A stretch of DNA of 64,000 nt, from contig JASJOG010000012.1 of NCBI GenBank assembly GCA_030142905.1, positions 1,435,501 through 1,499,500 on the forward strand, written 5' to 3'. Each line of letters begins with the position of its first letter. Position 1 is the stretch's first letter. Source of the DNA: Heliopora coerulea. Taxonomy: Eukaryota; Cnidaria; Anthozoa; Scleralcyonacea; Helioporidae. Both the position numbers and the translations under genes were made by a program. Below, one piece after another: positions 31,556 to 42,559 of this stretch. Under the pieces are notes generated by a model. It ran no database searches and was not told the origin of the DNA. It saw nothing but the letters and a program-made list of their open reading frames with translations.

Positions 31556-34500
31556 TTGCGCACATCAGGACATCGTTGGACACTTGCGCTTGACTGCAGA
31601 CGTAAAAGCTGCCAGCCCCATGCAGCGAGCAACGAATCCATCGATCAGGCTCATAATTTATCGTATTGTTTGACGCAGAGTTGATTTCCGAAATTCCGAC
31701 TGCATGTAGCGTTTGGGTGAAAAGTAAGGCGAAAAACTATTGCCAGTTATAAAATCTGGATTATGTTCGACGAATAAACTTAGAAGTCTGCGTTTCAAGG
31801 AATTTTTAAGGAATAATTTGAATATGGACGGAAATAGTAGAATTTGGATTTAAATATCCCAAGCGGGACGTTACTCTGGCCCTGGATTGTCAAAACTCAG
31901 ATTGGTTCAGGACTATCAACTCATGTCTGACACTTTTTTAAAACGCTAAATTTACTAGGTGAATTTCCAAGACGTGTTTCTGGTTTGAGGAGTCCACAAA
32001 ACTCGGTTCTTTGTTATGGGCAACTTGAACCTAGAAACATTTCGTCTGAACATACTTTTCATGTACATATAAAGACAAGTTAAAAGATAATACTCACAAT
32101 TAAAAACCTAACCTTTTTGACGTATTGTCATCAGGGTATTACCATGTCAATATGTTGAAAACTTTAGGTTCTTAATTGTAAATATCTTGTAACTTGCGTT
32201 TATATGCATATAAAATTTTTTAAACCAATGTTATGTCATATTTCAACATACGCTGGAAAACTTTGTTAGGCCTTTGTTAAACAGGAAATCAAAACAATTT
32301 TGCTGAAAAAGATAAAATTGCTGTATAGAAGTCTGAAACTCCTCAAAAACAACTATTTACATTTTTTGGGTCAGATTTGCATTCATAGATCTGTATCGCG
32401 CTACTTTAATGGGTTATCACCTACTCCATGGTCATAAATTTTGTAGATCCTATGCAAAAACGGCGGCCAATTTAATGTTGTTTTATGTACATTTAAATTC
32501 ACCTAACCAGCCTCGTTCTTGGGTTAGTATTTCAAAAGAATTTTCTTGCAAGAACGAAGCTAGTTAGGACTAATTTAAATGCACGTAAAGCAGGGAGATC
32601 ATATTGCACCAGAGGGGGCATTGTAGCTAACTGTCACTCAACCACAGGCGACAAATTCAAGACTGCCATATTGGATAAAGTTGGCGGGAAAACAATATGC
32701 CCGGATGAAAAGTTCAAAGTCATGGTCAAAGGCCACTTCACTTTTGTCTTTTATTTTTTTTTTTTTTTTTTTTTTTTCAGTTAGTGTAAAACAGTCAAGG
32801 CAATAATAAATATAATAGCCAACTAATAACCAGAGATGTTTTCTGCTATACAGAAACAAACACAAAACAACTTCTTGAACTTCAATTGTTCGACCTCGAA
32901 GTTCTTGGACAGACTGAAAAGGGCGTGGAGAAGAACAATTTGGGCCTCAGTTAAGTTTGTTTAACATGGTAGCGTTCGATTTGACCGCAATTTTCGTCCC
33001 CCGCGCACCCTCTAGTTTTATATGATCTCTGTGTATAAAAGAATACTGAATTAGCAACCATTTTTGAATGGCGTCAATACGACAATCGTTTCGTGTTGAT
33101 GGACCACAAAGATAATGCTTGCTAGGAGGATGGAACGAGAAAAGCGACGAAGTTCGACATACAGAATTAGATCTCTGGTTAGCTACTTTGTTCCCTGGTG
33201 AAATGAGTGAATGAGAGCTGATTCACCTGATTGGCCAAAGTTTACCCACGGTTATTTAAACTGCTGTATATTATTGTAATGACTGATGGTCAAACAAGTT
33301 TATAATTGTTTGCAATACTTGATTGGTAAAATTTTGCCTTGAGTTGTTTAACATGTCATTTCATACAGTCGTGTCGCTTTACATCTGGTTAAATACTCTT
33401 CTGAGAGCTGGTGATGCGTGGTTGCAACTGCCCGTTTTAAGCAAAGTGTAAAGAGCTGTGCCTAGCATATTGCATGGAATAAAGGCATGACAAATTAGTA
33501 ACTTTTAAGAATAATTTATTAAGGAACATACACTGGCGTTTCGTTGCAGCACGCAACATCATCAGAGTGAGACAATAGTCAGGATTACATCAATTTATTC
33601 AGCGGACTAACCAGCATTATAGTACCTGAAATTATTGCTATATTAGCGAGGAAGCACGTAGCCTGGAATTTTTCGCGGAGGAGGTTCAACGTCGGGCAGC
33701 ATATGCCACAACAAATTTTCATCACTCGAAAAATGTACTATACATTCTTATCTACTTCTCTAGTTTGTCACATGATTTATCACATGACGACAGAGTATTC
33801 TGGACGTAATGGCAAACGAGAGTTAGTCTCGCGATTGTGCCTTTTAAAACCATTTGTATGCCTATTTTACTTTCATTTCGAGAATTTTTAATGTACAAGA
33901 TGACACGGATAGATGAAGACTTCGTGTTTTTCACTTCCTACCAGTTATTTTATAGAACTAAGGTCAGTTTTGGGGCTCCAGCCTCAAGGTATTTTACCGT
34001 ACTTCAAAAAGCAGGGAGTAATTTGGGCTTACCTTGGTTAAGCTTAAAAGTCTGTATGTTTATGAAGATTAATTTCAGCACTTCAGATAATATGTTTTAA
34101 CAGTTTATCGCGACGCCGAGATTTGTTTGAAGCTCAGAAGTCAAACCTGGTGAGATTATGACATGTGCACCAGATCAAATAAGAGATTCAGCTGTTGGGA
34201 ATTGTAATAAAGGATTTCCGTAATATAGTAGTTGTTTGTTTCAACTTGTATTGAATAACTGTCATGGCCCCAAGTCAACGGAAAATGAGATTTTATATGA
34301 AAGAGTTCCTGGTAGTTTCAAACCACTCAATCTCTCACAAAAACTTGGTACGCACTGAGCAAAGTCCACTGACCTATAGACTCTTGAGAAAGTACACGTG
34401 AGAGAAACGTCTGCCACCGCAACCAGTCTTGTTCTTGTTCTCAAGAACTAAGCGACCACACTTGGTAATACATTAGACAACGAGGAAAGAATAAGCTCGG

Positions 34501-34829
34501 CAAATCTGCTAATTTCCTTTCGCATTTGTTGTTTTTATGCGACATAAACATGGCTGAAGAGTCATTAGACCTTTATGAAAAGAATCTAATTAGAAGTGTT
34601 GTCACCGCTCGGCGTGGCCGCCGCATCTTTGTATGTTCCGAGTCTTGGAGTCTCTCTGATGTTCTGCCTGTTGGCAGGTTTAAAACTATTATGTAACTTC
34701 TCTCCTCATTGCCCTTTTCTTGAATGTTGCAAATGTGTCTCTGTGTCCGAGGGCTGATGATATCATAGTCTTCCTTTTCCTTCCTCTACATCTTTAACCC
34801 TCTTTTTTCTCCTCGATCACTGTTGCCTA

Positions 34830-35254
34830 CAGTGGCGTAGCCAGACCCGGGCGTCAGCTGCGAACATGGGCATTTCCCAAAACGTATTTGGCATATTCAA
34901 CTCAAAAATACACGACAAAATTTTGAATAATTTGATATCAGCCCTTTAAGTTTGGTCCACAAGTGGAATTTCTTTGCACAACTTTTTTCTCCCACGCTAA
35001 AAATTCGCGCAATTTGTTCTCATCAATGAGATATCTCGTGGTTTTAAAAGTAATTTGGAGGATCTGTACGATTGAAGCCTTCGAATCCAGCTCGGTGCCG
35101 CAGCCTAAAATACGAGAATAGCGCCCTCATAATGCAAGAAATAGCCTTTCAGAGACCCAAGAATTCAAACATTTTCAGGGGGAGCATGCCCCCGGGTCCC
35201 CCTAATTAGAATGCTTCCCAGGCCCGGGCATCACATTCTCTGGCTACGCCACTG
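34830..35254. mobile_element. hAT-type MITE with 8-bp target duplication, unit 2 only
   Basis: The element is 425 bp with perfect 16-bp inverted termini CAGTGGCGTAGCCAGA and TCTGGCTACGCCACTG. It is flanked on both sides by GTTGCCTA (34822-34829 and 35255-35262). Unit 1 has the uninterrupted sequence GTTGCCTACAGTCTTGG near 26293, the empty site. The CAGTG terminus and 8-bp duplication are hallmarks of the hAT superfamily. No transposase ORF is present. Confidence 0.95.
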
Positions 35255-35356
35255 GTTGCCTACAGTCTTGGGGTATTCGAATGCAAATCATCCATTCCTG
35301 AAAAATTGCTGACTAGTATTTCTATAAAGGTTGAGCAACATTGTACGGTCCTTGAA

Positions 35357-35928
35357 TAAGGGGCTGTTGACATGATTCTAGATTGAGTTTCACTCCGGAT
35401 TAAAGTCATAGCCGTTCATATGAATCCTGAATGAGATTTAACTTATTCCGGAATGAAATTTCATTCGGGTTTGAAATTTCATTCCGATGGCACGTAAAGG
35501 CAGTGCGAACGTTCATTCTAGAATGAAAATTGTGACCTGGAGGATTGCACGAACAACGTGTGCGTTCTTTTGACATTTACAGATGACAAATTGAAAGTAA
35601 AGTCTACCATGAACCAGCCATGGAAATGGGTCGACAAGAGAACCAAAAGGTTTTCAGCATACCTCAAAGATTTTGAAAGGCAAAAGCTGGGAGAAGGAAT
35701 GGAGTGGGGCTACAATAAAGTTCCGATGCTTGAACATGTCGGAATCAAGTGTAAATCGCTGCTGCAAAAAAACATATCGGCTCTAAAGTAATTGATCGCC
35801 ATCTTGAAATTTCAGATTTCGGAAGCTGTTCGATCCTGAGTCACAATTCCTGTGTAAACGCGGTTTGAATTCACTAACAATCTGGAATGAAACTCAATCC
35901 CCGGATCCATGTAAACACCTCCTAATAT
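35357..35928. mobile_element. TIR element with Myb/SANT-like ORF, unit 2 copy
   Basis: Counterpart of 26396-27355 without the nested palindrome, so about 570 bp. The inverted ends AGGGGCTGTTGACATGATTC and GGATCCATGTAAACACCTCC are clear. Confidence 0.6.
35558..35791 (+). pseudogene. Myb/SANT-like domain ORF fragment, copy 2
   Basis: Encodes QPWKWVDKRTKRFSAYLKDF and GMEWGYNKVPMLEHV, nearly the same as copy 1 but with KDFERQ in place of KNFKIQ. Neither copy has the stop codon moved. The ORF stays open in both units, although the sequence reads as a fragment. Confidence 0.5.
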
Positions 35929-37219
35929 AAGATTGTTTAAAATGATGTGTACGATTCTTAGTCTTCTCAATATTCGTGAACGAACAGTTAGGCAGGACTG
36001 TGCTCTTCGGATTTGCGCTCTTTGGAATATAGGACCTAATTTATACGTGCTCCGTATTCAAAACTGTTGTTTAAGTCTTAATATTGGGATCCATTCACAC
36101 AGTAAGATTCTCGCCTACGATTGTTCATTGAACCTTCTAATGTATCCGATCAACTCATTTGAGTCTTTCGTTCGTTTTGTTACATTAGTGAGCGCGAATC
36201 GAAAGTCAGAATTGTGCCCTTGAGACATTAGATACTCCAGGACGAACAACTGTGTACAAGAGCCCCATCGTGTAAACGGCCCCTGAATCAACCACGGGAT
36301 GATCACCTGTGAATGCTAGTTGCCTGCCCAGCAGCTGCAATTATGTAATTGGCGTGCATCACTGGACACGTCAACCTCCTGGTTTGAGTGTAACTCCCCA
36401 AATTGCATAATATTACCAGAATACGAGATAAAAATAAACTATTTCCAGAACCCAACATTACCGTTACGATATGTTAAAATGTCGAAATATGTAGGTGGAA
36501 TTCAAGCCCCACTCTGGGGGAATTACCTACTGAGGCCATACCATAGAACCTTCTACGTGTTGTGAAATTATGTAATACTATTGACCACGCTCTTCTTTAT
36601 GTTATGAAATTATGTAATGCCAGCCGGCCTTACCTGGTTAATCTTTGCAAATAAGTCATAAATTTCGAAAATCCTAACAAGAAAGGTTAACCTCATCGAT
36701 TGACGACCTGATCTTTACATTTGACCTCGTCGGTAGCGCGAGAACTCGTTTGGAAATATCGATGAATTTTTAATTATTAAAAGTAGAGCTTTCTCCTCGG
36801 AAGGTAGTTCTGTTTATCTATGGTTTATTGCTAACTGCGTCATTCATAAGTTTAAAGTAAACTGTTTGCTTATAACTCACACAAAAAAACTTTATTTTTA
36901 TCAGTGAAATCAAATTGTACAATTTGCTGTAATGCCATGGCATGTCAATTCACAGACGTCTTACATTATATTACTGAGCATAAATATGAATGTTTATTAA
37001 ACACATCCGTGGACAGCCATATCGGATGAGAGGGCGTTGATTGAACTCGACACTTTTACCTTCGCGCAAAATGATCCTAAAGTCTTCTTGTGAGAGGTTA
37101 AACATTTCATGTGCAGAATCTAACGCAAATTAAGATGTTGCGAACCAAAATTTACAACTAAGTCACATTCACATAAATAATAGTCTTGAAGTAAAACGCC
37201 GCCCGCATGTTGTAAAATT

Positions 37220-37942
37220 CTAAGCAACTAAGATTAATCTTGTCAGAGCCAGTGTGACGGAAACCAAAACGAAACTCGCTTGATTCGTAGGCGAACCACC
37301 AAAGAGTCTGTCAACAACGTTATTGTTCGGATTTGTCGGACCAGAGAAGTTAAAATGAAGGCAGAGGCCTTCGCTTGGCTTTGTGTATTTGAAAGAGTCG
37401 TCCCACATGTTATTACACAGACCTTCGCCATTCACGAAGAGGTCCTTGAATGTTCTGCAAGTTGAATTTTTGCAGTAGTTACTCCCTTGCTTGGTGTAGT
37501 TCATGCCTGTAACCCAGTTTTTGGCACACGTTTGATCGTCTTTGCACGCTTCGAACCAATCATCGCAGTATTGCGAACAAACCGGGGCGTCATTGAACGC
37601 TTGGTTCTCGTTCTTGTCCTGCCAATGAGCGACGTTTGGCGAACAACGATAAAAACACTCGACGCCAACCATAAAATCCTGACATTTCTTGCTCAAATTT
37701 CCACATAACGTCCACGAAAAAGTGTAAATCTTCTGGATAACAGGCACGTCCAGCTGTTTCGTAAAATCGGCTGTACAACAAGAGTTCTCTTTAAAAATAT
37801 GACATGCTTTGTATTCAGGTCCTTCTGGGCCAGGCTTCGCCTTGTGATTATTTCCTGGAAGACAGCTACTTCTTATTTCGATTCCCTGTGCGTAAAGCAT
37901 TAAAAAGCACGACACGAAGGACAAACTGAAGGCTGTCGACAT
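37220..37942 (-). CDS. Folate-receptor-family protein, copy 2 (240 aa)
   Basis: Intronless copy in unit 2, 240 residues. The signal peptide and all cysteine blocks match copy 1. Substitutions are few, for example CCTADFTKQ for CCTANFTKQ, VIQKIY for VIKKIY, KNENQAFNDAP for KNDTQAFNNAP, and KYTKPSEG for KYTRPSEG. The linker before the hydrophobic tail is shorter (NVVDRLFGGSPTNQ), lacking the 22-residue repeat. A secreted or GPI-anchored surface protein is expected. Both copies keep the start, stop and frame, so both may be expressed. Confidence 0.9.
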   Translation of the reverse strand: MSTAFSLSFVSCFLMLYAQGIEIRSSCLPGNNHKAKPGPEGPEYKACHIFKENSCCTADFTKQLDVPVIQKIYTFSWTLCGNLSKKCQDFMVGVECFYRCSPNVAHWQDKNENQAFNDAPVCSQYCDDWFEACKDDQTCAKNWVTGMNYTKQGSNYCKNSTCRTFKDLFVNGEGLCNNMWDDSFKYTKPSEGLCLHFNFSGPTNPNNNVVDRLFGGSPTNQASFVLVSVTLALTRLILVA

Positions 37943-38680
37943 GTTGGAAGTCTTCGTTGTTATTCACGCTAATCGTGCGGTAATGAATGATCCGAACAGC
38001 GCTGATGATGCAATTTGAATTGCAAGCACTACTCGCACCACGTGGTAAATATGGATCTTGTATACACAATACATTCCTGCATAATTTGCGTAGAAGGAGT
38101 GAGTTGCAGGCATAAATATCATCTGTTCAAGATTTCAAAAACAACCGTAAAAAGACCCAAACGGCAACAGTTCTCAGAGATGTACTTCATGAAAATTTAG
38201 AAATTTCAAGTTATAAAACAGCAATTTTGTCGTGGTAACAAATTTAAACACAGTTTTTTAAATACTTTGATGCCATGGTGATTGGTAATTTAAGATAAAG
38301 TTCTAAAGTAAAGTTCAAGTCCTATTCACTTCCACTCCGTTTTGCAGTTCCTCTTCATTCAGCATTTGAACGAAAGGTTGATAAGATGAGGGTTACAAAA
38401 ACATTTCAATGAAAGACTGTTGCTAAAATTAGCACAACTGTATTGCATATTGGATGTAATATTGGATTAAGTGTGGTACAAATGGCTGGCATAAGTGAGC
38501 CCCCTGGTACTTAACATAAATAACAATGGTCTGAGATCCTAAATTTCAACATAAATTGATGTAGTTTCGGATGGGTTTTTCTTAATTGTGATGTAACGCG
38601 GCGTGATTTTGGATGACGACTATTAAAGCTATGTGCTGCGCAACAAAATTTCATTGGAAATCGTTCACAAATCGCATGTT

Positions 38681-38875
38681 CGGGTCCACTTACACGATAC
38701 GATTGTTGCAAAGGATTTTTCGTTCTGATGTATCCGATTAACCCAATAGAGTCATCCAAACATACTGCTACATCAGTGAGCGAATCAAAAGCAGGAATTT
38801 TGCCCTTGGGACAACATAGGGTACGCCAGAAGGAACAATCGCATACGACAATCGTATCGTGTAAATAACGGGCCC
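38681..38875. repeat. R2 repeat, unit 2
   Basis: Near-identical to the 31361-31555 copy, with inverted ends CGGGTCCACTTACACGATAC and GTATCGTGTAAATAACGGGC. Confidence 0.75.
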
Positions 38876-39649
38876 TTGTGCACATCAGGACATCGTTGGA
38901 CACTTGCGCTTGACTGCAGACGTAAAAGCTGCCACCCCCATGCAGTGAGCAACGGATCCATTGATCAGGGCTCATAATTTATCGTATTGTTTGACGCAGA
39001 GTTGATTTCCGAAATTCCGACTGCATGTAGCGTTTGGGTGAAAAGTAAGGCGAAAAACTATTACCTGTTATAAAATCTGGATTATGTTCAACGAGTAAAC
39101 TTGGAAGTCTGCGTTTCAAGGAATTTTTAAGGAATAATTTGAATATGGACGGAAATAGTAGAATTTGGATTTAAATATCCCAAGCGGGACGTTACTCTGG
39201 CCCTGGATTGTCAAAACTCAGATTGGTTCAGGACTATCAACTCCTGTCTGACACTTTTTTAAAACGCTAAATTTACTAGGTGAATTTCCAAGACGTGTTT
39301 CTGGTTTGAGGAGTCCACAAAACTCGGTTCTTTGTTATGGGCAACTTGAACCTAGAAACATTTCGACTGAACATACTTTTCATGTACATATAAAGACAAG
39401 TTAAAAGATAATACTCACAATTAAAAACCTAACCTTTTTGACGTATTGTCATCAGGGTATTACCATGTCAATATGTTGAAAACTTTAGGTTCTTAATTGT
39501 AAATATCTTGTAACTTGCGTTTATATGCATATAAAATTTTTTAAACCAATGTTATGTCATATTTCAACATACGCTGGAAAACTTTGTTAGGCCTGATCTA
39601 GTCGATATCATCATTGCTGTACATGGTTGTTCGCCCTGATGTGTGCGAT

Positions 39650-40150
39650 TTAGTCGCAAGAATCGTCAGGACGTATTGCAACATTTACCACTGTGAAGGT
39701 ATTCTCACATTCAGCCCGCGATTCAGCCTCTGATTTCAGCTTTGAAAATTGAAATGTCATATTTGATTAAAATTTCTTAAATGGTTCGCCCATTGAAACT
39801 TTTTCTACACTACATTAAAGCTTCTGGTCTATTCTTTCTCTTTCATTAGTAATAACTGATCTTCATTCAATCAACTTAGAAATATTAAAAATGACTTTTT
39901 ACGAAGTATTCTCAAAATCAAGATTTTTATTTTGACACATGTTTGCTAAAAGTTGCCCTATACCTACAAAGAATACATCATGGTAACTTGGATTATGTAG
40001 ATACCTCTTGCACAAGTAAATTCGGCGGAGACACAGAAAGAATATTTCAATCAAATGTGACATTACAAATTTCATGCAAAGCTGAATCGAAGGCTGAATT
40101 GCGGGCTGAACGTAGGGATAGCTTCACAGTGGTGCAACGTGAGGCCAACG
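39650..40150. mobile_element. Palindromic element I
   Basis: The left arm (CACTGTGAAGGTATTCTCAC, TTCAGCCCGCGATTCAGCCT, GTCATATTTGATTAAAATTT) and the right arm (AATATTTCAATCAAATGTGA, GGCTGAATTGCGGGCTGAAC, GCTTCACAGTGG) are inverted over about 150 bp. The element begins close to the right breakpoint of the tandem duplication (39593). The plus-strand frame at 39943-40155 lies in the right arm and is not a gene. Confidence 0.7.
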
Positions 40151-40512
40151 ACTAACTCGACATGTTCGGGATACGTAATTTCAAAAAAAACATCTGCCAA
40201 GTTGTCTTTCGCAGAAAAATAAATTAACTTGCGAAGGAATGCCAGTAGGAGACATATGGACGCCCTATGTGCAAGAAAAATTATCGATTCTTAAAAACAC
40301 ATGTCGTGCTGTCATGTCTAACAACAGAGAAGTTCTTAATTGGGTAGAGGAAAACACACATCGTACCCATATTCAGCGGGTGTTTGGCATTTTCACTTCA
40401 CTCTCCTTTGGACTCGTGCTATTTTGATAGTCTTTAGAAAACTCGCTCGGGCGTGTTTTTTTTCCCCCCAAATTGCACACGAAACCATGACATTACCTTT
40501 ACAAATCAAATT

Positions 40513-40712
40513 AAGGCCTATCCACAAGATACGATTATTGTCGTGTACGATTCATCACTTTGGCGTATGCGATTATGTCATAAAAGCATAATTCTTGCTT
40601 GCTATGCTTGCTATTCGCTCGCGAATGTTGCAATTGGTCCTCAAAACTCGTATGGCTGAATCGGATACATTAAAATCAATACGGAGTGTCGATTTCGCCT
40701 CTTTCAGTGAAC
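40513..40712. repeat. R2-related repeat
   Basis: Begins GGCCTATCCACAAGATACG and contains CGTGTACGATTC and TCGCGAATGTTGCAATTGGT, a variant closer to the 58754 and 60539 copies than to the 31361 type. Confidence 0.5.
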
Positions 40713-41627
40713 CGTTTAACGTCCATATGCGGTGACTAAATTATATGTTTCGAGATTTGATTTCAGGTTAATGTCATTAAAATTGCTAGTTATTGTTCAT
40801 GCCAGCTGTCTAGTAGTCCGGCTTGCTCGTCATATGCAAATTTATTGAAACGTTCAGAAAAACCGTGTGTTTTAAAAGGTAAGAAATAAAAAAAGTATTC
40901 CTCTGAACAAGTCAAAACAGATATTTCAATTGATAACGTACCCTACTACACGTGCTTGACCATATTCGGGGCATTTAACCTGACCAAGGCAACAAAATAT
41001 TGTCGAGAAAATAAACCTTGAAACACCTGGGGTGCCGAAATTAATTAGGAAAACCTTTGCACTCGATTCTTGTGAAGATAAACTTCCGTTTAAGTCCGTT
41101 TATCAGTAGGAGTTGTCTGCTTGAGTCGTAATTTAACGTAATGCTTTGAAACGAGAGCAGGGCCAAATTCGAGAGAGCGTTAAACGTGCGTTAAATTTGA
41201 TTATTCTAGAAACTTATTTTGCAATACTTCACTTTGTCTTGGGAAATGTCTGTATTTTTCACTAGCAAAGCCATAAATCTAAAGTTCAATCTACATGCAT
41301 TTTTTTGGAAATAATGGTAATGTTGTGACATCTTAATTTTCCAATATAAATGTTGCTCAACTTCAAATAAGAATCCAGCCAAAAATTGCTAGGAATTTCA
41401 ATCGTAAAGATCTGCCGATAACGTTCGGATCCCTCAGGCCCTCTTAATCTTACCATAAAAAGAAGAACTAGCCAGTAAGAAAGACGATCAAAACTCAACT
41501 TCTTTTATTTAGGCTAAACTAACTGTTTAACCAAACCTTGCAGTTTAATTTAAAGGCCTATTTCAGAATCATCCTTAGGGTATTATGAAACGAAACTTTA
41601 CAATTAACCTACACTGAAAAATGTCGA

Positions 41628-41701
41628 CTCGAGCGGGATTTGAACTCGCACCTTTGGGATACCGGTCCGCCGCTCTGCCTGTCGAGCTATCGAGTCCACA
41701 G
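41628..41701 (-). ncRNA. tRNA-like sequence (left arm)
   Basis: Read on the minus strand: GACTCGA, TA, GCTC-loop-GAGC, an anticodon-like arm around CCGGTATCC, GAGTTCAAATCCCGC, then TCGAGTC. The 7-bp acceptor stem GACTCGA/TCGAGTC is perfect and the A-box (TAGCTCGACAGGC) and B-box (GAGTTCAAATCC) are recognisable. The T stem has a mismatch and no anticodon is assigned, so it is more likely SINE-type than a working tRNA. Confidence 0.55.
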
Positions 41702-41961
41702 GGATTGGAGGCGAGTTTTTTATCCAATTTAAGTGCACGAGATATTCTCGCGACAACTTAACGCTATCCATGAGGATGGACGTGCAGTGTTTCAATTCTA
41801 TTTCAGAATTATCCTCAGGGTATTTCGTTTGATGATACCCTGAGGATGATTCTGAAATAGAATTGAAACACTGCACGTCCATCCTCATGGATAGCGTTAA
41901 GTTGTCGCGAGAATATCTCGTGCACTTAAGTTGGATAAAAACTCGCCTCCAATCCCTGTGG

Positions 41962-42032
41962 ACTCGATAGCTCGACAGGTTGAGCGGCGGACCGGTATCC
42001 CGAAGGTGTGAGTTCAAATCCCGCTCGAGTCA
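41962..42032 (+). ncRNA. tRNA-like sequence (right arm)
   Basis: Plus-strand counterpart with the same 7-bp stem, TAGCTCGACAGGTTGAGC D arm and GAGTTCAAATCCCGC T arm. It differs from the left arm at a few positions (GGTTGAGC against GGCAGAGC). Confidence 0.55.
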
Positions 42033-42424
42033 ACATTTTTCAGTTGACTTTGACAGTGTAGGTTAATTGTGAAGTTTCGTTTCAATTTAAAGGCCACTTC
42101 CGGCGTTTCAAAACAATACTCCGGTATAGTGTTCTGGCAAAATATATTTGTGCACTGGCAAAACGTATTTGGGAACTGAGAAATCTTTTTGTGTGGAAAG
42201 TTATATTTTTGCACCATCTAAGATATACACTCCTGAGTCGCTGAATCGTGGCCATATGATAGCTGAAAATATCGTATACTTTGAGTGATTTGTGATTGGT
42301 GGATATTTTTGTAAAAGCTCGCAAGGGTAATCGGGACGAATCAAGCAGGTGGGTGTTTCAGATTAAAGAGTTCGCTTGGGTGGCAGTAGAAAAGGATCTT
42401 TAAAATACAAGACAGACCACGAAA

Positions 42425-42559
42425 ATGAGCCGAGACAGAGGTGCCAGAGTGTTCGTTGGCCGCCTTAGTCACAGAGCAGGAGAAAGAGATGTCGAGAGGT
42501 TCTTCAAAGGCTATGGGAGAATTCGGGAGATCAACATGAAGAATGGATTTGCGTTCATA
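42425..42559 (+). CDS. SR protein exon 1: start and first half of RRM1
   Basis: ATG at 42425; 45 codons; ends TTCATA|GTAAGA in phase 0. Encodes RVFVGRLSHRAGERDVERFF and GRIREINMKNGFAFI. Reading past the donor extends the open frame, which is why a 103-codon frame appears here, but the continuation (RPITCRNVF) is intronic. Confidence 0.93.

Larger units (their letters stand above)
20586..32272. repeat. Tandem segmental duplication, unit 1 (11.7 kb)
   Basis: From TTAAACAGGAAATC at 20586 to TTTGTTAGGCC at 32272 the sequence is repeated at 32275-39593 in the same orientation, with only scattered substitutions outside the insertions. Unit 1 carries three insertions (or has kept segments deleted from unit 2): 21931-25100, 26481-26863 and 28460-29607. 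It also has a 66-bp expansion inside the folate-receptor gene. Confidence 0.93.
32275..39593. repeat. Tandem segmental duplication, unit 2 (7.3 kb)
   Basis: Direct repeat of unit 1, starting at TTGTTAAACAGG and ending at TTTGTTAGGCC|TGATC. It abuts unit 1 with no spacer beyond a few bases. It contains the second folate-receptor gene, the second Myb-like relic and two R2 copies, plus its own hAT-like insertion at 34830-35254. Its length is close to that expected for unit 1 after removing unit-1-specific segments and adding the unit-2 element. Confidence 0.93.
41585..42085. mobile_element. Long inverted repeat with two opposed tRNA-like sequences
   Basis: Two arms of about 240 bp mirror each other around 41815-41835 (ATCCTCAGGGTATT...ATACCCTGAGGAT). 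Each arm contains a tRNA-like segment, a CATGGATAGCGTTAAGT block and the outer TTAACCTACACTG / AGTGTAGGTTAA motif. A single-arm relative lies at about 57480-57690 in UBE4B. A tRNA-derived SINE inserted head to head, or a palindromic element that captured one, would explain it. Confidence 0.75.

Noticed and set aside
31191..31583. 130-codon minus-strand frame, also present at 38511-38975 with 154 codons
   Set aside because: It runs through the R2 repeat and changes start and length between the two units. It shows no domain and is most likely non-coding.
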